From the NCBI RefSeq assembly GCF_038433135.1, contig NZ_JBCDMV010000008.1, forward strand, positions 124,001 to 188,000: a stretch of 64,000 nt of DNA. Reading direction: 5' to 3'. The notes under the pieces were generated by a model that saw nothing but the letters and a program-made list of their open reading frames with translations, was not told the origin of the DNA and made no database searches. Shown here in pieces: positions 48,330-56,494 of this stretch. Every line of letters begins with the position of its first letter. The stretch's first letter is position 1. A program made the position numbers and the translations under genes. Source of the DNA: Luteococcus sp038433135. Its GTDB lineage: Bacteria > Actinomycetota > Actinomycetes > Propionibacteriales > Propionibacteriaceae.

Positions 48330-50038
48330 CGCGCATGCACCCCTTCGCTGCTCTGCCCAAGACCGCTCTCCACACGGTTCTCGACGACCTGGTTTTCGAC
48401 ACCCTGCTTCTCGACGACCTGGTTCTTCACGGGTGGCAACGCGGGCCGGGCCGGGTCGCCGTCCAGATCCCACACCCGATGCTTGGGGCACAGCTGCTCG
48501 GCGCGTTCGCTCAGCAGCAGGGTCACGCCCCGACGACGACGAATGCCTGCGGCCAGGAGTTCGCGTCCCTCGGCATCCAACAGTGCGTCGATTCCGTCCA
48601 GCACCATCAGCGACGGCTCGGCATACCACGCCCGAGCCACCTGCAGCCGGGCGCGCTGCTCCAGACTGAGCGGTTCGCCGCCCCGACGCAGCATGGTGCG
48701 TTCCCCCTTGTCCAGTGCGGACACTTGGTCGGCCAGACCCACCTCCTGCAGCACCGGCGTCACCGGCTGCTCGCATTCCGGTGCTCGGTAGCGCACCGCG
48801 CGGGCCAGGGTGCCCCGCTCCACCGGGAGCCCGGGGGTGGCATAGGAGACCAGCCCGCGCCGTTCCACCGGCGTCAGCCGGGTGAGGTCGGCCCCGGCCA
48901 CCTGGAGCCAGGCCGACGGGGTCATCTCCGGGAAGATCAGCGCATCCACCAGTGCCCGCAGCTTGGCCGGATCCGCGCTGCTGGGCACCACCACCTCACC
49001 GGGCATGGCCACCAGCTCCGGGATGGGCTGCCCCGCCAGGGTCAGGTCGGCCAGGTGCACCGTGCCGTCGCCATCCCGGGGACGTGCCCCCTGTACCTGC
49101 CGACGGTGGTGTCGGCTCCGGCGACGGTGCTCCCGGGAGCGCGCCACCTCCGGCCCGAGGATCTGCTCCGCCACGCGGAAGGACTGCCGGTACTCACTCA
49201 CCCGGCCCAGATCCGTGACAGGCGTGGCCATCATCCCGACGATGATGAAGGCCGCGGCAATGGTGGCGGCATCCACCCCCGCCAGGGCGCCGGACGCCCC
49301 CACTGCCACCATCGCGATGGTGGCCATGCTGGCCGCGGCGCCGCGCAGCCAGCCGGACAGCACGGCTCGCGAGACCGCCCGACGCCCCACCTCTCGGCTG
49401 TCGTCGGCCAGCCGGCGGATCTCCCGCTCCAGGCCACCGGCGACGACGATCGACTGCCCGGCCTGCACAGTGTCGGTGATCACCCCGGCCAGGGTGCCGC
49501 GCTTCTTGCGCAGCGCGGCAACCCGCCGTCGCACAGCCGGGGCCAGGCCCACCAGCACGGCGCCGAGGGCCACCACGGGCACCGCCACCGCGGCGGCCAA
49601 CACAGGCGAGAGCACCAGGAGCGCCATCAGGGAGCCGATCAGCATCGGGATGCCGACCAGCAGCGGGACGATCCCCAAGACCACCCAGTTGCGCACCGAG
49701 GTCAGGTCATTGGTGGTGCGGGCAATGGTCACCCCCACCGAGGGGCCGCGCCCGACCAGCGCGGCCCGCACCAGGTGCATCCTGATCTCGTGCACGTAGT
49801 CCTGGCCGAGTCGCTCGCCCAGCACCCGTTCCAGCACCCGCAGCCCCCCGACCCCGGCTGCGGTGACCATCAGCAGCAGTGCCACCTGCACCTGCTGGGA
49901 CCGTTCCGCGACCGTCAACAGCCTCGGGGTGAGCAGCGCGGTGAGGGTGGCGGCGGCCGCCTGCCCGAGCCCGGCCAGGGCCAGCCCCACCAGCAAGCCA
50001 CGCCGCCCACCCCGCCACAGCCTGGGCAGCACGGTCAC
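48326..50038 (-). CDS. ABC exporter-type protein with degenerate nucleotide-binding domain
   Basis: A 570-residue protein with an exporter-like membrane domain of about six hydrophobic segments (residues 1-280; includes HEIRMHLVRAALVG, RTTNDLTSVRNWV). A C-terminal domain is laid out like an ABC ATPase. Walker A should follow MPGEVVVP but reads SSADPAKLRALVD, without the GxxGxGK(S/T) loop. The signature reads LSLEQRARLQVARA instead of LSGGQ, and Walker B is LMVLDGID without the catalytic Glu. ATP hydrolysis is therefore unlikely unless a partner subunit supplies it. The C-terminus has a five-residue repeat (VENQV VEKQG). GTG 50038 overlaps the DUF1611 stop as GTGA. Confidence 0.82.
   Translation of the reverse strand: MTVLPRLWRGGRRGLLVGLALAGLGQAAAATLTALLTPRLLTVAERSQQVQVALLLMVTAAGVGGLRVLERVLGERLGQDYVHEIRMHLVRAALVGRGPSVGVTIARTTNDLTSVRNWVVLGIVPLLVGIPMLIGSLMALLVLSPVLAAAVAVPVVALGAVLVGLAPAVRRRVAALRKKRGTLAGVITDTVQAGQSIVVAGGLEREIRRLADDSREVGRRAVSRAVLSGWLRGAAASMATIAMVAVGASGALAGVDAATIAAAFIIVGMMATPVTDLGRVSEYRQSFRVAEQILGPEVARSREHRRRSRHHRRQVQGARPRDGDGTVHLADLTLAGQPIPELVAMPGEVVVPSSADPAKLRALVDALIFPEMTPSAWLQVAGADLTRLTPVERRGLVSYATPGLPVERGTLARAVRYRAPECEQPVTPVLQEVGLADQVSALDKGERTMLRRGGEPLSLEQRARLQVARAWYAEPSLMVLDGIDALLDAEGRELLAAGIRRRRGVTLLLSERAEQLCPKHRVWDLDGDPARPALPPVKNQVVEKQGVENQVVENRVESGLGQSSEGVHAR
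48378..48437. repeat. 15-base tandem repeats at the 3' end of the ABC gene
   Basis: TTCTCGACGACCTGG at 48378-48392 recurs exactly at 48408-48422, with a related unit between them and a degenerate one after. On the coding strand they give pentapeptides VENQV, VEKQG and VENRV. Confidence 0.8.
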
Positions 50039-51225
50039 ACCCGGCGCGCGTCGTGGCCCAGCACCTCGCACGCCACCTCGGGGGCGGTCAGATCGTAGGT
50101 GGGCACCAGACTTACCGGCAGCACCGCGTCGGCCTCCCGGGAGGCGAGCGGGGAGGCGGTGACGACGCCGCTGACCGCGGCCACCTGCAACCCGTGCTCG
50201 GCCAGCAGGTCGACGCCCTTGGTGGCTCCCAGGGCGTCTCCGGCCGCGAAGACCAGCGTGTCGATCCAGGCCTGCACCTCGGGGTCGGCGATCAACCGCG
50301 AGGTCTCTCCCTGGTAGATGCCATCGGCGATCTCCAGCACCACCACGTCGGTGTCGGCATTGGACAGGGCGGCCATCACCGACAGCACCAGGGCCTTGAG
50401 ATCCGCATAGCCAAGCCGGTAGGTGCAGCCGTGACCAAAGTCGGTGAAGTCCAGCACGGTGCCGGACCCGGCATCGGCGAACATCCTCGGGTCACCGCCC
50501 GCACCGGTACCCGTGGCCTTGCCCGCGGCCACGCTCAGCCCGGCCGCGGTCAGGCCGTTGATCAAGCAGGCCAACGTGGTGGACTTGCCGGAGTTCATCG
50601 AGGTGCCCAGCACCGTGACCAGCCGGGGGCGTCTGCCGGGGCGTCGGTTGGGGTGGCGCTGGACGTGGTGTGGTGCCAGGCCGGCCAGGTTCAGCACCAC
50701 CCCGTCGCAGGCAATCAGGCCGAGCGGCTCGATCACCGTCGCCTTGTCGATGCTGGCGTGTTGCGCGGTGACCCGCCCGGCCAGCCCCCCGGCGGCCACC
50801 AGATTGGTCACCTGCAGGTCTTCCGGCACCTCCGCCTCGAACTGGTCCGGGGCGTAGCGATGGCCGTAGGCGACGACGATCTCATCACCGGGAAAGAGAA
50901 CTTGGCGCCGGCTGTGCGGGCTCTCCAGCCGCGCGTGCTTGCCGATCTCCAGCACCTTGGCCAGCACCAGGTCACCCGCCCGGGGCGTCACGTCCGGCCC
51001 GCGGACCAACTCGTGCCCGTCGGCATCGTGCTCCAGCTGTTCGGCGAAGAAGCGCGTGGTGTAGGCCATCTTGGCTCGACGCAGCCGGGTGCGCGGCAGG
51101 GCGGTGCTCTGCCGGGTGGTCCCCTCCGCGGGCAGGGCGAGGTTCTCCACCGTGGGGGTGGTCGGCGTGTTCTCGGTGAGGCGAAGGCCCGCGGTAGAGC
51201 TGGCGGCAAGGTAGGTGGCGGTCAT
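50035..51225 (-). CDS. DUF1611-type P-loop protein
   Basis: A 396-residue protein. The N-terminal domain (about 50-200) includes GDEIVVAYGHRYAPDQFEAE and is followed by a P-loop NTPase domain with Walker A VLGTSMNSGKST near residue 213 and VVVLEIADGIYQ (Walker B-like). The layout resembles DUF1611 proteins and, in the P-loop half, MobB/CobB-like enzymes; the biochemical role is unknown. The first 50 residues are Thr/Ala-rich and may be a poorly conserved extension. ATG 51225 has AGGAG seven bases upstream. It is the first gene of the operon ending in the two-component pair. Confidence 0.78.
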   Translation of the reverse strand: MTATYLAASSTAGLRLTENTPTTPTVENLALPAEGTTRQSTALPRTRLRRAKMAYTTRFFAEQLEHDADGHELVRGPDVTPRAGDLVLAKVLEIGKHARLESPHSRRQVLFPGDEIVVAYGHRYAPDQFEAEVPEDLQVTNLVAAGGLAGRVTAQHASIDKATVIEPLGLIACDGVVLNLAGLAPHHVQRHPNRRPGRRPRLVTVLGTSMNSGKSTTLACLINGLTAAGLSVAAGKATGTGAGGDPRMFADAGSGTVLDFTDFGHGCTYRLGYADLKALVLSVMAALSNADTDVVVLEIADGIYQGETSRLIADPEVQAWIDTLVFAAGDALGATKGVDLLAEHGLQVAAVSGVVTASPLASREADAVLPVSLVPTYDLTAPEVACEVLGHDARRV

Positions 51226-51240
51226 GGGGGTGCTCCTGTC

Positions 51241-51272
51241 GTCGTGGACGCTGCTGCGTTGACGTCCACGAC
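51241..51272. promoter_or_regulatory. Inverted repeat near the start of the five-gene operon
   Basis: GTCGTGGACG (51241-51250) and CGTCCACGAC (51263-51272) are perfect inverted repeats with a 12-base spacer. On the minus strand a -10-like TAGCGT (51271-51276) immediately precedes it, so the repeat would lie at the transcription start or in the leader RNA. Confidence 0.55.
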
Positions 51273-51303
51273 GCTAGGGGCGGCTCGTGACCGGTCGATG
51301 ATG

Positions 51304-51329
51304 CCAAGATGAGCTTTTCCTCATCTTGG
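51304..51329. promoter_or_regulatory. 10-base inverted repeat between pip and the five-gene operon
   Basis: CCAAGATGAG (51304-51313) pairs perfectly with CTCATCTTGG (51320-51329) around CTTTTC. It could be a terminator for pip, which stops at 51349, or an upstream binding site for the operon's response regulator about 30-55 bases before the putative -10. There is no T tract after it on the minus strand, which weakens the terminator reading. Confidence 0.5.
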
Positions 51330-51348
51330 GATCGAACGGGTGCCTCGC

Positions 51349-52362
51349 TCAGCCGGCGAAGCGGTCGGTGGCCTTGACCAGTTCCGCGGCGATGTTGGGC
51401 TCGAAGGCGGAGTGCCCGGCCAGCACGATGTGCAGGTCGGCCTCCGGCCAGGCCGCAGCCAGGTCATGCGCAGTGGCTGCCGGGCAGCACATGTCGTAGC
51501 GGCCTTGCACGATCACGCACGGAATGTGCCGAATGCGGTCCACCTCGTCGATCAGCTGGCCCTCCCGCAGGAAGCCACCGTTGACGAAGTAGTGGTTCTC
51601 GATCCGAGCGAAGGTGAGCTGCTCGGCCGGGGTGTCCTCCAGCGCCGAATCCTTGAACATCAGGTAGCTGGTCGACGCCTCCCAGTGCGTCCACGCCTCC
51701 GCTGCCCGTTGCGCCACCGCCTGGTCGTCGCCGAAGAGCAGCCGGTGGTAGCCCACCATCTTGTTCTGGGACAGGTCGAAACCCGCGTCGATCAGCGGCT
51801 GGCAGAACAGCTCCCAGCGGTGCGGGAAGACGTGGCTTGCGCCGTCGTTGTAGTACCAGTCCAGTTCCTCGCGGCGCAGGGTGAAGATGCCGCGCAGCAC
51901 CATCTCCGTCACCCGGTCGGGGTGGGTCTCGGCATAGGCCAGCGCCAGGGTGCTGCCCCAGGAGCCACCGAAGACCAGCCAGCGCTCGATGCCCAGGTGT
52001 TCGCGCAGCCTTTCCAGATCGGCCACCAGGTGCCAGGTGGTGTTGCTGGACAGGTCCGCACCGTCGGCGGCGTTCGGCGTCGACTGGCCGCAGTTGCGTT
52101 GGTCCAGGCAGATGATCCGGTAGCGCTCCGGGTTGAAGAAGCGTCGCCGGTCCGTCCCGCCACCGCCGCCCGGCCCGCCGTGCAGGAAGACCGCCGGCTT
52201 GCCGTCGGGGCTGCCGGACTGCTCGTAGTAGATCCGGTTGCCGTCGCCGACATCCAGCATCCCGGTGTCGTAGGGCTCGATCGGCGGGTACAGGGTGCGT
52301 TCCGGGCTGACCTGGGCACCGACGCGGACGTCGGGCATGCTGCGCTGCTGTGGCACCGTCAC
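51349..52362 (-). CDS. pip: Prolyl aminopeptidase (proline iminopeptidase)
   Basis: Removes N-terminal proline from peptides. The 337-residue alpha/beta-hydrolase of family S33 has the oxyanion motif FLHGGPGGGG, LDQRNCGQSTPN, the nucleophile elbow GGSWGSTLALAYA and the late catalytic His in LAGHSAFE. No signal peptide, so cytosolic. GTG 52362 overlaps the DUF5709 stop as GTGA; ATG 52339 is another possible start. Free proline released here could feed PutA, although the two genes are not linked in one operon. Confidence 0.93.
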   Translation of the reverse strand: MTVPQQRSMPDVRVGAQVSPERTLYPPIEPYDTGMLDVGDGNRIYYEQSGSPDGKPAVFLHGGPGGGGGTDRRRFFNPERYRIICLDQRNCGQSTPNAADGADLSSNTTWHLVADLERLREHLGIERWLVFGGSWGSTLALAYAETHPDRVTEMVLRGIFTLRREELDWYYNDGASHVFPHRWELFCQPLIDAGFDLSQNKMVGYHRLLFGDDQAVAQRAAEAWTHWEASTSYLMFKDSALEDTPAEQLTFARIENHYFVNGGFLREGQLIDEVDRIRHIPCVIVQGRYDMCCPAATAHDLAAAWPEADLHIVLAGHSAFEPNIAAELVKATDRFAG

Positions 52363-52802
52363 TCGTCCTCGTCGTCGACGTCTTCGGTGGGGTCGATCAC
52401 GTGCACCGCGGCCTCCTCGGCCGGAGCGGCACCGCCGTCGATCCCGACCTCCTGGGCCACCGATTCGCTCTCGTGGTCGGCGTAGACCCCGCCATTACCG
52501 ACGTCGACCAGTCGGCCGGCCCGCTTGGAGCCCACCTCCCGCTTCTCGCCGTCAGGATTCCACTTCTCCACAGGCTTGTCCGGGTCCGGGTCGGGGATCT
52601 CCTGCTTCATCCGCTGCTCCAGGGTCTCGCCCTCGCGCATCTCGGCAGCGGTGTTGCCGAAGCCCTGCGCGGGCGACCAGTTCTCGGGGGTGGTGTAGCC
52701 CTCGTCGAGGACGTCGTCCACCCCGCGATCAACGAGTGTGTCGTCGGCCTGCAGCTGGTCGAGCTGTTCCGACTCGTCCGGGATCTCAACATCGTCTGCC
52801 AT
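52359..52802 (-). CDS. DUF5709 domain-containing protein
   Basis: A 147-residue very acidic protein without membrane segments. DDTLVDRGVDDVLDEGYTTPE near residue 20 is the recognisable core of DUF5709, an actinobacterial family of unknown function. The middle has EKWNPDGEKREVGSKRAGRLVD, and the C-terminus ends in a run of Asp/Glu. It is probably largely disordered. It is co-transcribed with pip through a four-base overlap. Confidence 0.83.
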   Translation of the reverse strand: MADDVEIPDESEQLDQLQADDTLVDRGVDDVLDEGYTTPENWSPAQGFGNTAAEMREGETLEQRMKQEIPDPDPDKPVEKWNPDGEKREVGSKRAGRLVDVGNGGVYADHESESVAQEVGIDGGAAPAEEAAVHVIDPTEDVDDEDE

Positions 52803-52983
52803 GGCTCGATCATGGCACTGAATCGGCCCGCTGTCAGGTAGTCACACCCCTAGTAGGAGCGCATTTCACGACTCTTTCCAGAGCTTGCCAGGACGAGTAG
52901 GATGACACCACGGCGGTTGTGGGCATGCTGCCCGACGGACCGCTTCGGCCCCGCGTCCATGCGGGACCCGACGGGGTGATGAG

Positions 52984-53874
52984 ATGTCTGCCATGAACAC
53001 TCTGCCCACCGTCGGTCGTCGTGGTCTGTTGCTCGGTGGCGTGGCGCTGCTGGGCACCGGCTGCAGTCAGCAGACAGCCGCCACCTCCCCCACCGCCACC
53101 CCCGTCGTCACGCTGGACACCCCGAAGCCGTCGATCACCACGACGCCGAGCCCGACGCCCACTCCCACCGCGCAGTGGCCCACCCGGGCGCAGATCGTCG
53201 TGACGTACGGCAAGGTCGCGCCGCGCGAGTGGGGGCTCGAACCCACCGGCGTGGTGCTGCGGCAGAAGTCCAGGCACGTCTGCCTCACTTTCGACGCCTG
53301 CGGCGGGCCCTACGGTCACAAGGTGGACATGGACTTGATCAACCTGCTGCGCAAGCACAAGGTCAAGACCACGCTGTTCTGGAACAAGCGCTGGATTGAC
53401 GCCAACCCCAAGATCGCAGCGCAGATTGCCGCCGACCCCCTCTTCGACATCCAGAACCACGGCACCACGCACCTACCGCTCTCGGTCAGTGGCCGCAAGG
53501 GCTATGCCGAGCAGGGCACCCACAATGCCGGTGAGGTCTACGACGAGGTGATGGGCAGTATGGAGGCCCTCACCAAGCTCACCGGCAAACGCCCGCGCTT
53601 CTTTCGTTCCGGCACCGCGCACTACGACGAGGTGGCCGTCAGGATCGTCCGCGACCTGGGCATGCTGCCGGTGAACTTCAGCATCAACGGCGACGCGGGT
53701 ACCACCTTCACGATCGGCCAGATCCTGCAGGAGACCGCGCCCACCAAGGCGGGTGACATCGTGATCGGCCACATGAACCAGCCCAAGCGCTCCACCGCCG
53801 AGGGCATGGCCCAGGTCATCCCCCGGATGATCGCCAAGGGGATCACATTCGCGACGCTCTCCGAGGTGCTCTGA
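52984..53874 (+). CDS. Polysaccharide deacetylase-family lipoprotein
   Basis: A 296-residue exported protein. A twin-arginine-like GRRGLLLGGVALLGTGC signal ends in a lipobox (Cys near residue 27), followed by a Thr/Pro-rich linker of about 40 residues and a NodB/CE4 domain. Motif 1 reads LTFDACGG rather than TFDDG, and motif 2 is NHGTTH. FFRSGTAHYDE and GDIVIGHMNQP continue the fold. The FDACGG variant marks a recognised subgroup, but its substrate is not known; peptidoglycan or wall glycan is likely. A -10-like TAGGAT near 52898 would give a leader of about 75 bases. Confidence 0.87.
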   Translation: MSAMNTLPTVGRRGLLLGGVALLGTGCSQQTAATSPTATPVVTLDTPKPSITTTPSPTPTPTAQWPTRAQIVVTYGKVAPREWGLEPTGVVLRQKSRHVCLTFDACGGPYGHKVDMDLINLLRKHKVKTTLFWNKRWIDANPKIAAQIAADPLFDIQNHGTTHLPLSVSGRKGYAEQGTHNAGEVYDEVMGSMEALTKLTGKRPRFFRSGTAHYDEVAVRIVRDLGMLPVNFSINGDAGTTFTIGQILQETAPTKAGDIVIGHMNQPKRSTAEGMAQVIPRMIAKGITFATLSEVL

Positions 53875-53878
53875 GTTC

Positions 53879-53898
53879 GGGCCCTGTCGAGGCCCCTC
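53879..53898. repeat. Short half-copy of the PEPVEG-type repeat
   Basis: GGGCCCTGTCGAGGCCCCTC resembles the CCTGTCGAGGGG end of the element, just after the deacetylase stop. Confidence 0.4.
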
Positions 53899-53947
53899 AC
53901 AGTGCAGATTCACCCGCTGAGGGGTTGAGGTGGTTTGATGGTGCGCC

Positions 53948-54646
53948 GTGACCAGCACCCCCGAAGCCCCCACCGCCAAGTACGCCGAGGTGCCGCGCAG
54001 CTACTACGACATCGTCGTGGCCGTCTTCGTCGGCCTGCTGCTGATCTCCGGCGTCACTGCGACCAAGCTCTTCGAGGGGCCACGAATTCCCCTGGTCAGT
54101 GACTGGTTCCATGGCGGCGGGCCGCTGATCTTCGACGGCGGTGCCTTCCTCTTTCCGCTCAGCTATGTGGTTGGCGACATCATGACCGAGGTCTATGGCT
54201 GGCGGCGCGCCAAGCGGGCCATCTGGACCGGCTTCGCGATGACCTTCCTGGCCGCCGTCACCTACTGGGTGGTCTCCCTGACCAACCCGGTTCCCGGTTT
54301 CGAGGCCTGGGACGGTGTCCTGGCGCCGGTCACGCGGATCACCATCGCCGGGCTGGTCGGCTACCTTGCCGGGCAGTTCCTGAACTCGATCGTCGTGGTC
54401 CGGATGAAGGCGCGCAGCCAGGATCGCCGGGTGGCGGTGCGGTTGATCACCTCCACCCTGGCCGGTGAGTTCTTCGACACGCTGATCTTCTGCACCATCG
54501 CCTTCGCGGGCACCATCAGCCTCAACGAACTGACCAACTACACGGTCACAGGCTACGTCTACAAGTGCCTGGTGGAGGTCTGCGTCGTGCCCGTCACGCT
54601 GCAGATCATCAAGCGACTCAAGCGGGCCGAGCCCACCTATCGCTGA
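53948..54646 (+). CDS. yhhQ: Queuosine precursor transporter, YhhQ family
   Basis: A 232-residue membrane protein with about six hydrophobic segments. The family signature is present: FDGGAFLFPLSYVVGDIMTEVYGWRRA (near residues 63-89), AGLVGYLAGQFLNSIVVVRMK, and TLAGEFFDTLIFCTIAF. YhhQ proteins import queuosine precursors (preQ0, preQ1 or queuine). With tgt at 57811 and no visible synthesis genes, salvage is likely. GTG 53948 is the chosen start. The 3' end overlaps the convergent nucleoside hydrolase gene by 10 bases. Confidence 0.9.
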   Translation: MTSTPEAPTAKYAEVPRSYYDIVVAVFVGLLLISGVTATKLFEGPRIPLVSDWFHGGGPLIFDGGAFLFPLSYVVGDIMTEVYGWRRAKRAIWTGFAMTFLAAVTYWVVSLTNPVPGFEAWDGVLAPVTRITIAGLVGYLAGQFLNSIVVVRMKARSQDRRVAVRLITSTLAGEFFDTLIFCTIAFAGTISLNELTNYTVTGYVYKCLVEVCVVPVTLQIIKRLKRAEPTYR

Positions 54647-55668
54647 TCCGGCGCCTCGCTGAGGCGCTGCATCGCGCGGGCGAATTCGGCGAAGGCCTTG
54701 TCTGGATCGTTGTCCACCACCACCCGGGCGGTCGGCCGACGGCCCCAGATGCCCCGGTCGTCGCGCACCGAGGTGCCGCGTAGCAGCTCGGAGTCGGCCT
54801 CGACGTCCACCACGCTCGCGATCGACGCGTGCCTGGCGTGACCCGCCGCCACCTGGGCCGCGAACAGGTCGTGCAGGTGGGCGACATAGCCCTGCTCGTA
54901 GTCGTGATGGAATTCGAAGTAGAAACGCAGCGCGTCGGCCAGCAGGTCCAGCACCGGTTCTCCGGTCTTCGCCTCGGCGTGCGAGACCCGGATCCGGTCC
55001 AGGTCGTAATGCACCGGACGGGCACCGCAGCGCACCAGCAGCGCATCCAGCAAACCCGGGGTGTACTCGATCCGCTCGGTCATGTCGGTGCTGCACAGGA
55101 TGGGCAAACGGTCGGCCGCCATTCCCTCGAAGGCGTGGAAGACCCGCTTGGCGGCGTCCGGATCGCACCAGAAATTCCATTCCGCCGTCGGCGTCGTGTT
55201 GCCCAGGTGCCAGAAGCAGCCACCCATCACCACGATCCGCCCAACCAGTTCCGGCAGTTCCGGGATGGCCTCCAGCGCGACGGCGAGGTTGGTCAACGGG
55301 CCGGTGACCAGCAGGGTCACCTCTCCCGGGTGGGCCTCAAGGTGCTCGCGCCAGACCTCCAGCCACGGGCGTGTGGAGAGCCTGTCGGTGAGGTCCGGCA
55401 GCTCCGCATATCCGATGCCGCCCGGGCCGTGGGTCTCCGGGGTGGTGACCAGGGGTCGCACCAGCGGCTCCGTCCGTCCTACCGCCACCTCCACCTCGGG
55501 CCGCCCGGCAATCTCCAGGACCGCCAGCGAGTTCAGCGCCGACTGGTGGGCGGTGGTGTTGCCGCTGGTGGTGGTGACGGCGAGCAGTTCGGTGTCGGCG
55601 GCGCCGCAGAGATAGAGCAGCGCGCAGGCGTCGTCGATTCCGGTGTCCACGTCGGCGATGATCTTCAC
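54637..55668 (-). CDS. Nucleoside hydrolase (IUNH family), possible queuosine hydrolase
   Basis: A 343-residue inosine/uridine-preferring nucleoside hydrolase-type enzyme. The calcium-binding motif is ADVDTGIDDACAL at residues 4-16, with LAVTTTSGNTTAH, LLVTGPLTNLAVAL and RIVVMGGCFWHLGNT(T/P) following. The family splits the N-glycosidic bond of ribonucleosides. Position against yhhQ and near tgt suggests release of queuine from queuosine, as reported for the IUNH member QueK of Clostridioides; general purine or pyrimidine salvage is the alternative. GTG 55668 gives the canonical VKIIADVDTG start. Confidence 0.87.
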   Translation of the reverse strand: MKIIADVDTGIDDACALLYLCGAADTELLAVTTTSGNTTAHQSALNSLAVLEIAGRPEVEVAVGRTEPLVRPLVTTPETHGPGGIGYAELPDLTDRLSTRPWLEVWREHLEAHPGEVTLLVTGPLTNLAVALEAIPELPELVGRIVVMGGCFWHLGNTTPTAEWNFWCDPDAAKRVFHAFEGMAADRLPILCSTDMTERIEYTPGLLDALLVRCGARPVHYDLDRIRVSHAEAKTGEPVLDLLADALRFYFEFHHDYEQGYVAHLHDLFAAQVAAGHARHASIASVVDVEADSELLRGTSVRDDRGIWGRRPTARVVVDNDPDKAFAEFARAMQRLSEAPDQR

Positions 55669-55684
55669 GCCGACAGTCTTGCAG

Positions 55685-55690
55685 CACAAT
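55685..55690 (+). promoter_or_regulatory. -10 element CACAAT of the GNAT gene
   Basis: CACAAT ends six bases before ATG 55697, in the 28-base gap between divergent genes. Confidence 0.4.
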
Positions 55691-55696
55691 GGCGCC

Positions 55697-56401
55697 ATGA
55701 AGCTGCGTACTCCCCGGCTGTTGCTGGAGCCGGTCACCCTGGCGGACGTCGACGACTGGACGGAGCTGGACCGCCAGCCCGGCGTGCTGGACCACCTGCC
55801 CGGCTCGCCCCGCTCCCGCGAGGAGAAGGCCGACGCGATCCGGCGCTGTTTGGCCATCAGCCAACTGCACCATGACTACGGCTTCCTCACCGCGCGAAGC
55901 GTCAGCCACGGCACCTTCGTCGGCTGGTTCCACTTGCGGCCCGGGCCCGAGGGTGACATCTTCAATCCCGAACTTGGCTACCGGCTACGGCCCGACTTCT
56001 GGGGCAAGGGGCTGGCGACGGAGGGCAGCGAGGCCCTGCTGGAGGCCGCCTTTGCCCAGCTCGGTGCGGCCAGCGTCGTCGCCGAGACCCGGCGGGAGAA
56101 CCTGGCCTCACGTCGGGTGATGACCAAGCTGGGCATGGGGCTGGTGGGTGACGGCGCGGCGGACGTCGTGCACTACCGGGTCACGATGCCCGAATGGCTC
56201 GACGGCTTCGTCGACGTCCGGACTCGACTGCACGGTCTGCAGGCCACCGCGCTGAAGGCCGCCGACCGGGAGCAGTTGGAGCGCCTGCGGGCCGTGGGGA
56301 TGGCGATGGCGAAGGCCGAGAGCGACGGCGCACACGCATCGTCCTCACTGGTGGCCGCCCTGGCCGCCGAACACGGAATTGACACCGCTTCCGCCAGTTG
56401 A
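55697..56401 (+). CDS. GNAT-family N-acetyltransferase (RimJ/RimL type)
   Basis: A 234-residue acetyltransferase. LRTPRLLLEPVTLAD opens the fold, GYRLRPDFWGKGLATEGSEALL is the acetyl-CoA-binding segment near residues 95-115, and ASVVAETRRENLASRRVMTKLGM completes the GNAT core. About 60 extra C-terminal residues form an Ala/Leu-rich helix (LKAADREQLERLRAVGMAMAKAE) not usual for the family. The substrate is unknown. It is probably leaderless, as judged from CACAAT six bases upstream. Confidence 0.85.
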   Translation: MKLRTPRLLLEPVTLADVDDWTELDRQPGVLDHLPGSPRSREEKADAIRRCLAISQLHHDYGFLTARSVSHGTFVGWFHLRPGPEGDIFNPELGYRLRPDFWGKGLATEGSEALLEAAFAQLGAASVVAETRRENLASRRVMTKLGMGLVGDGAADVVHYRVTMPEWLDGFVDVRTRLHGLQATALKAADREQLERLRAVGMAMAKAESDGAHASSSLVAALAAEHGIDTASAS

Positions 56402-56494
56402 AATCGCCACCCCGGCCGCAACGACGGCGGGGGACTCGCTACGCTTCGTGCCAACCGACCAGTAGCCGGCCATCGACCAGCATCAGGAGCCAGC

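Noticed and set aside
53875..53947. preQ1 riboswitch upstream of yhhQ
   Set aside because: Only 73 bases are available, holding a decayed repeat half. No convincing stem-loop plus A-rich pseudoknot tail was found.
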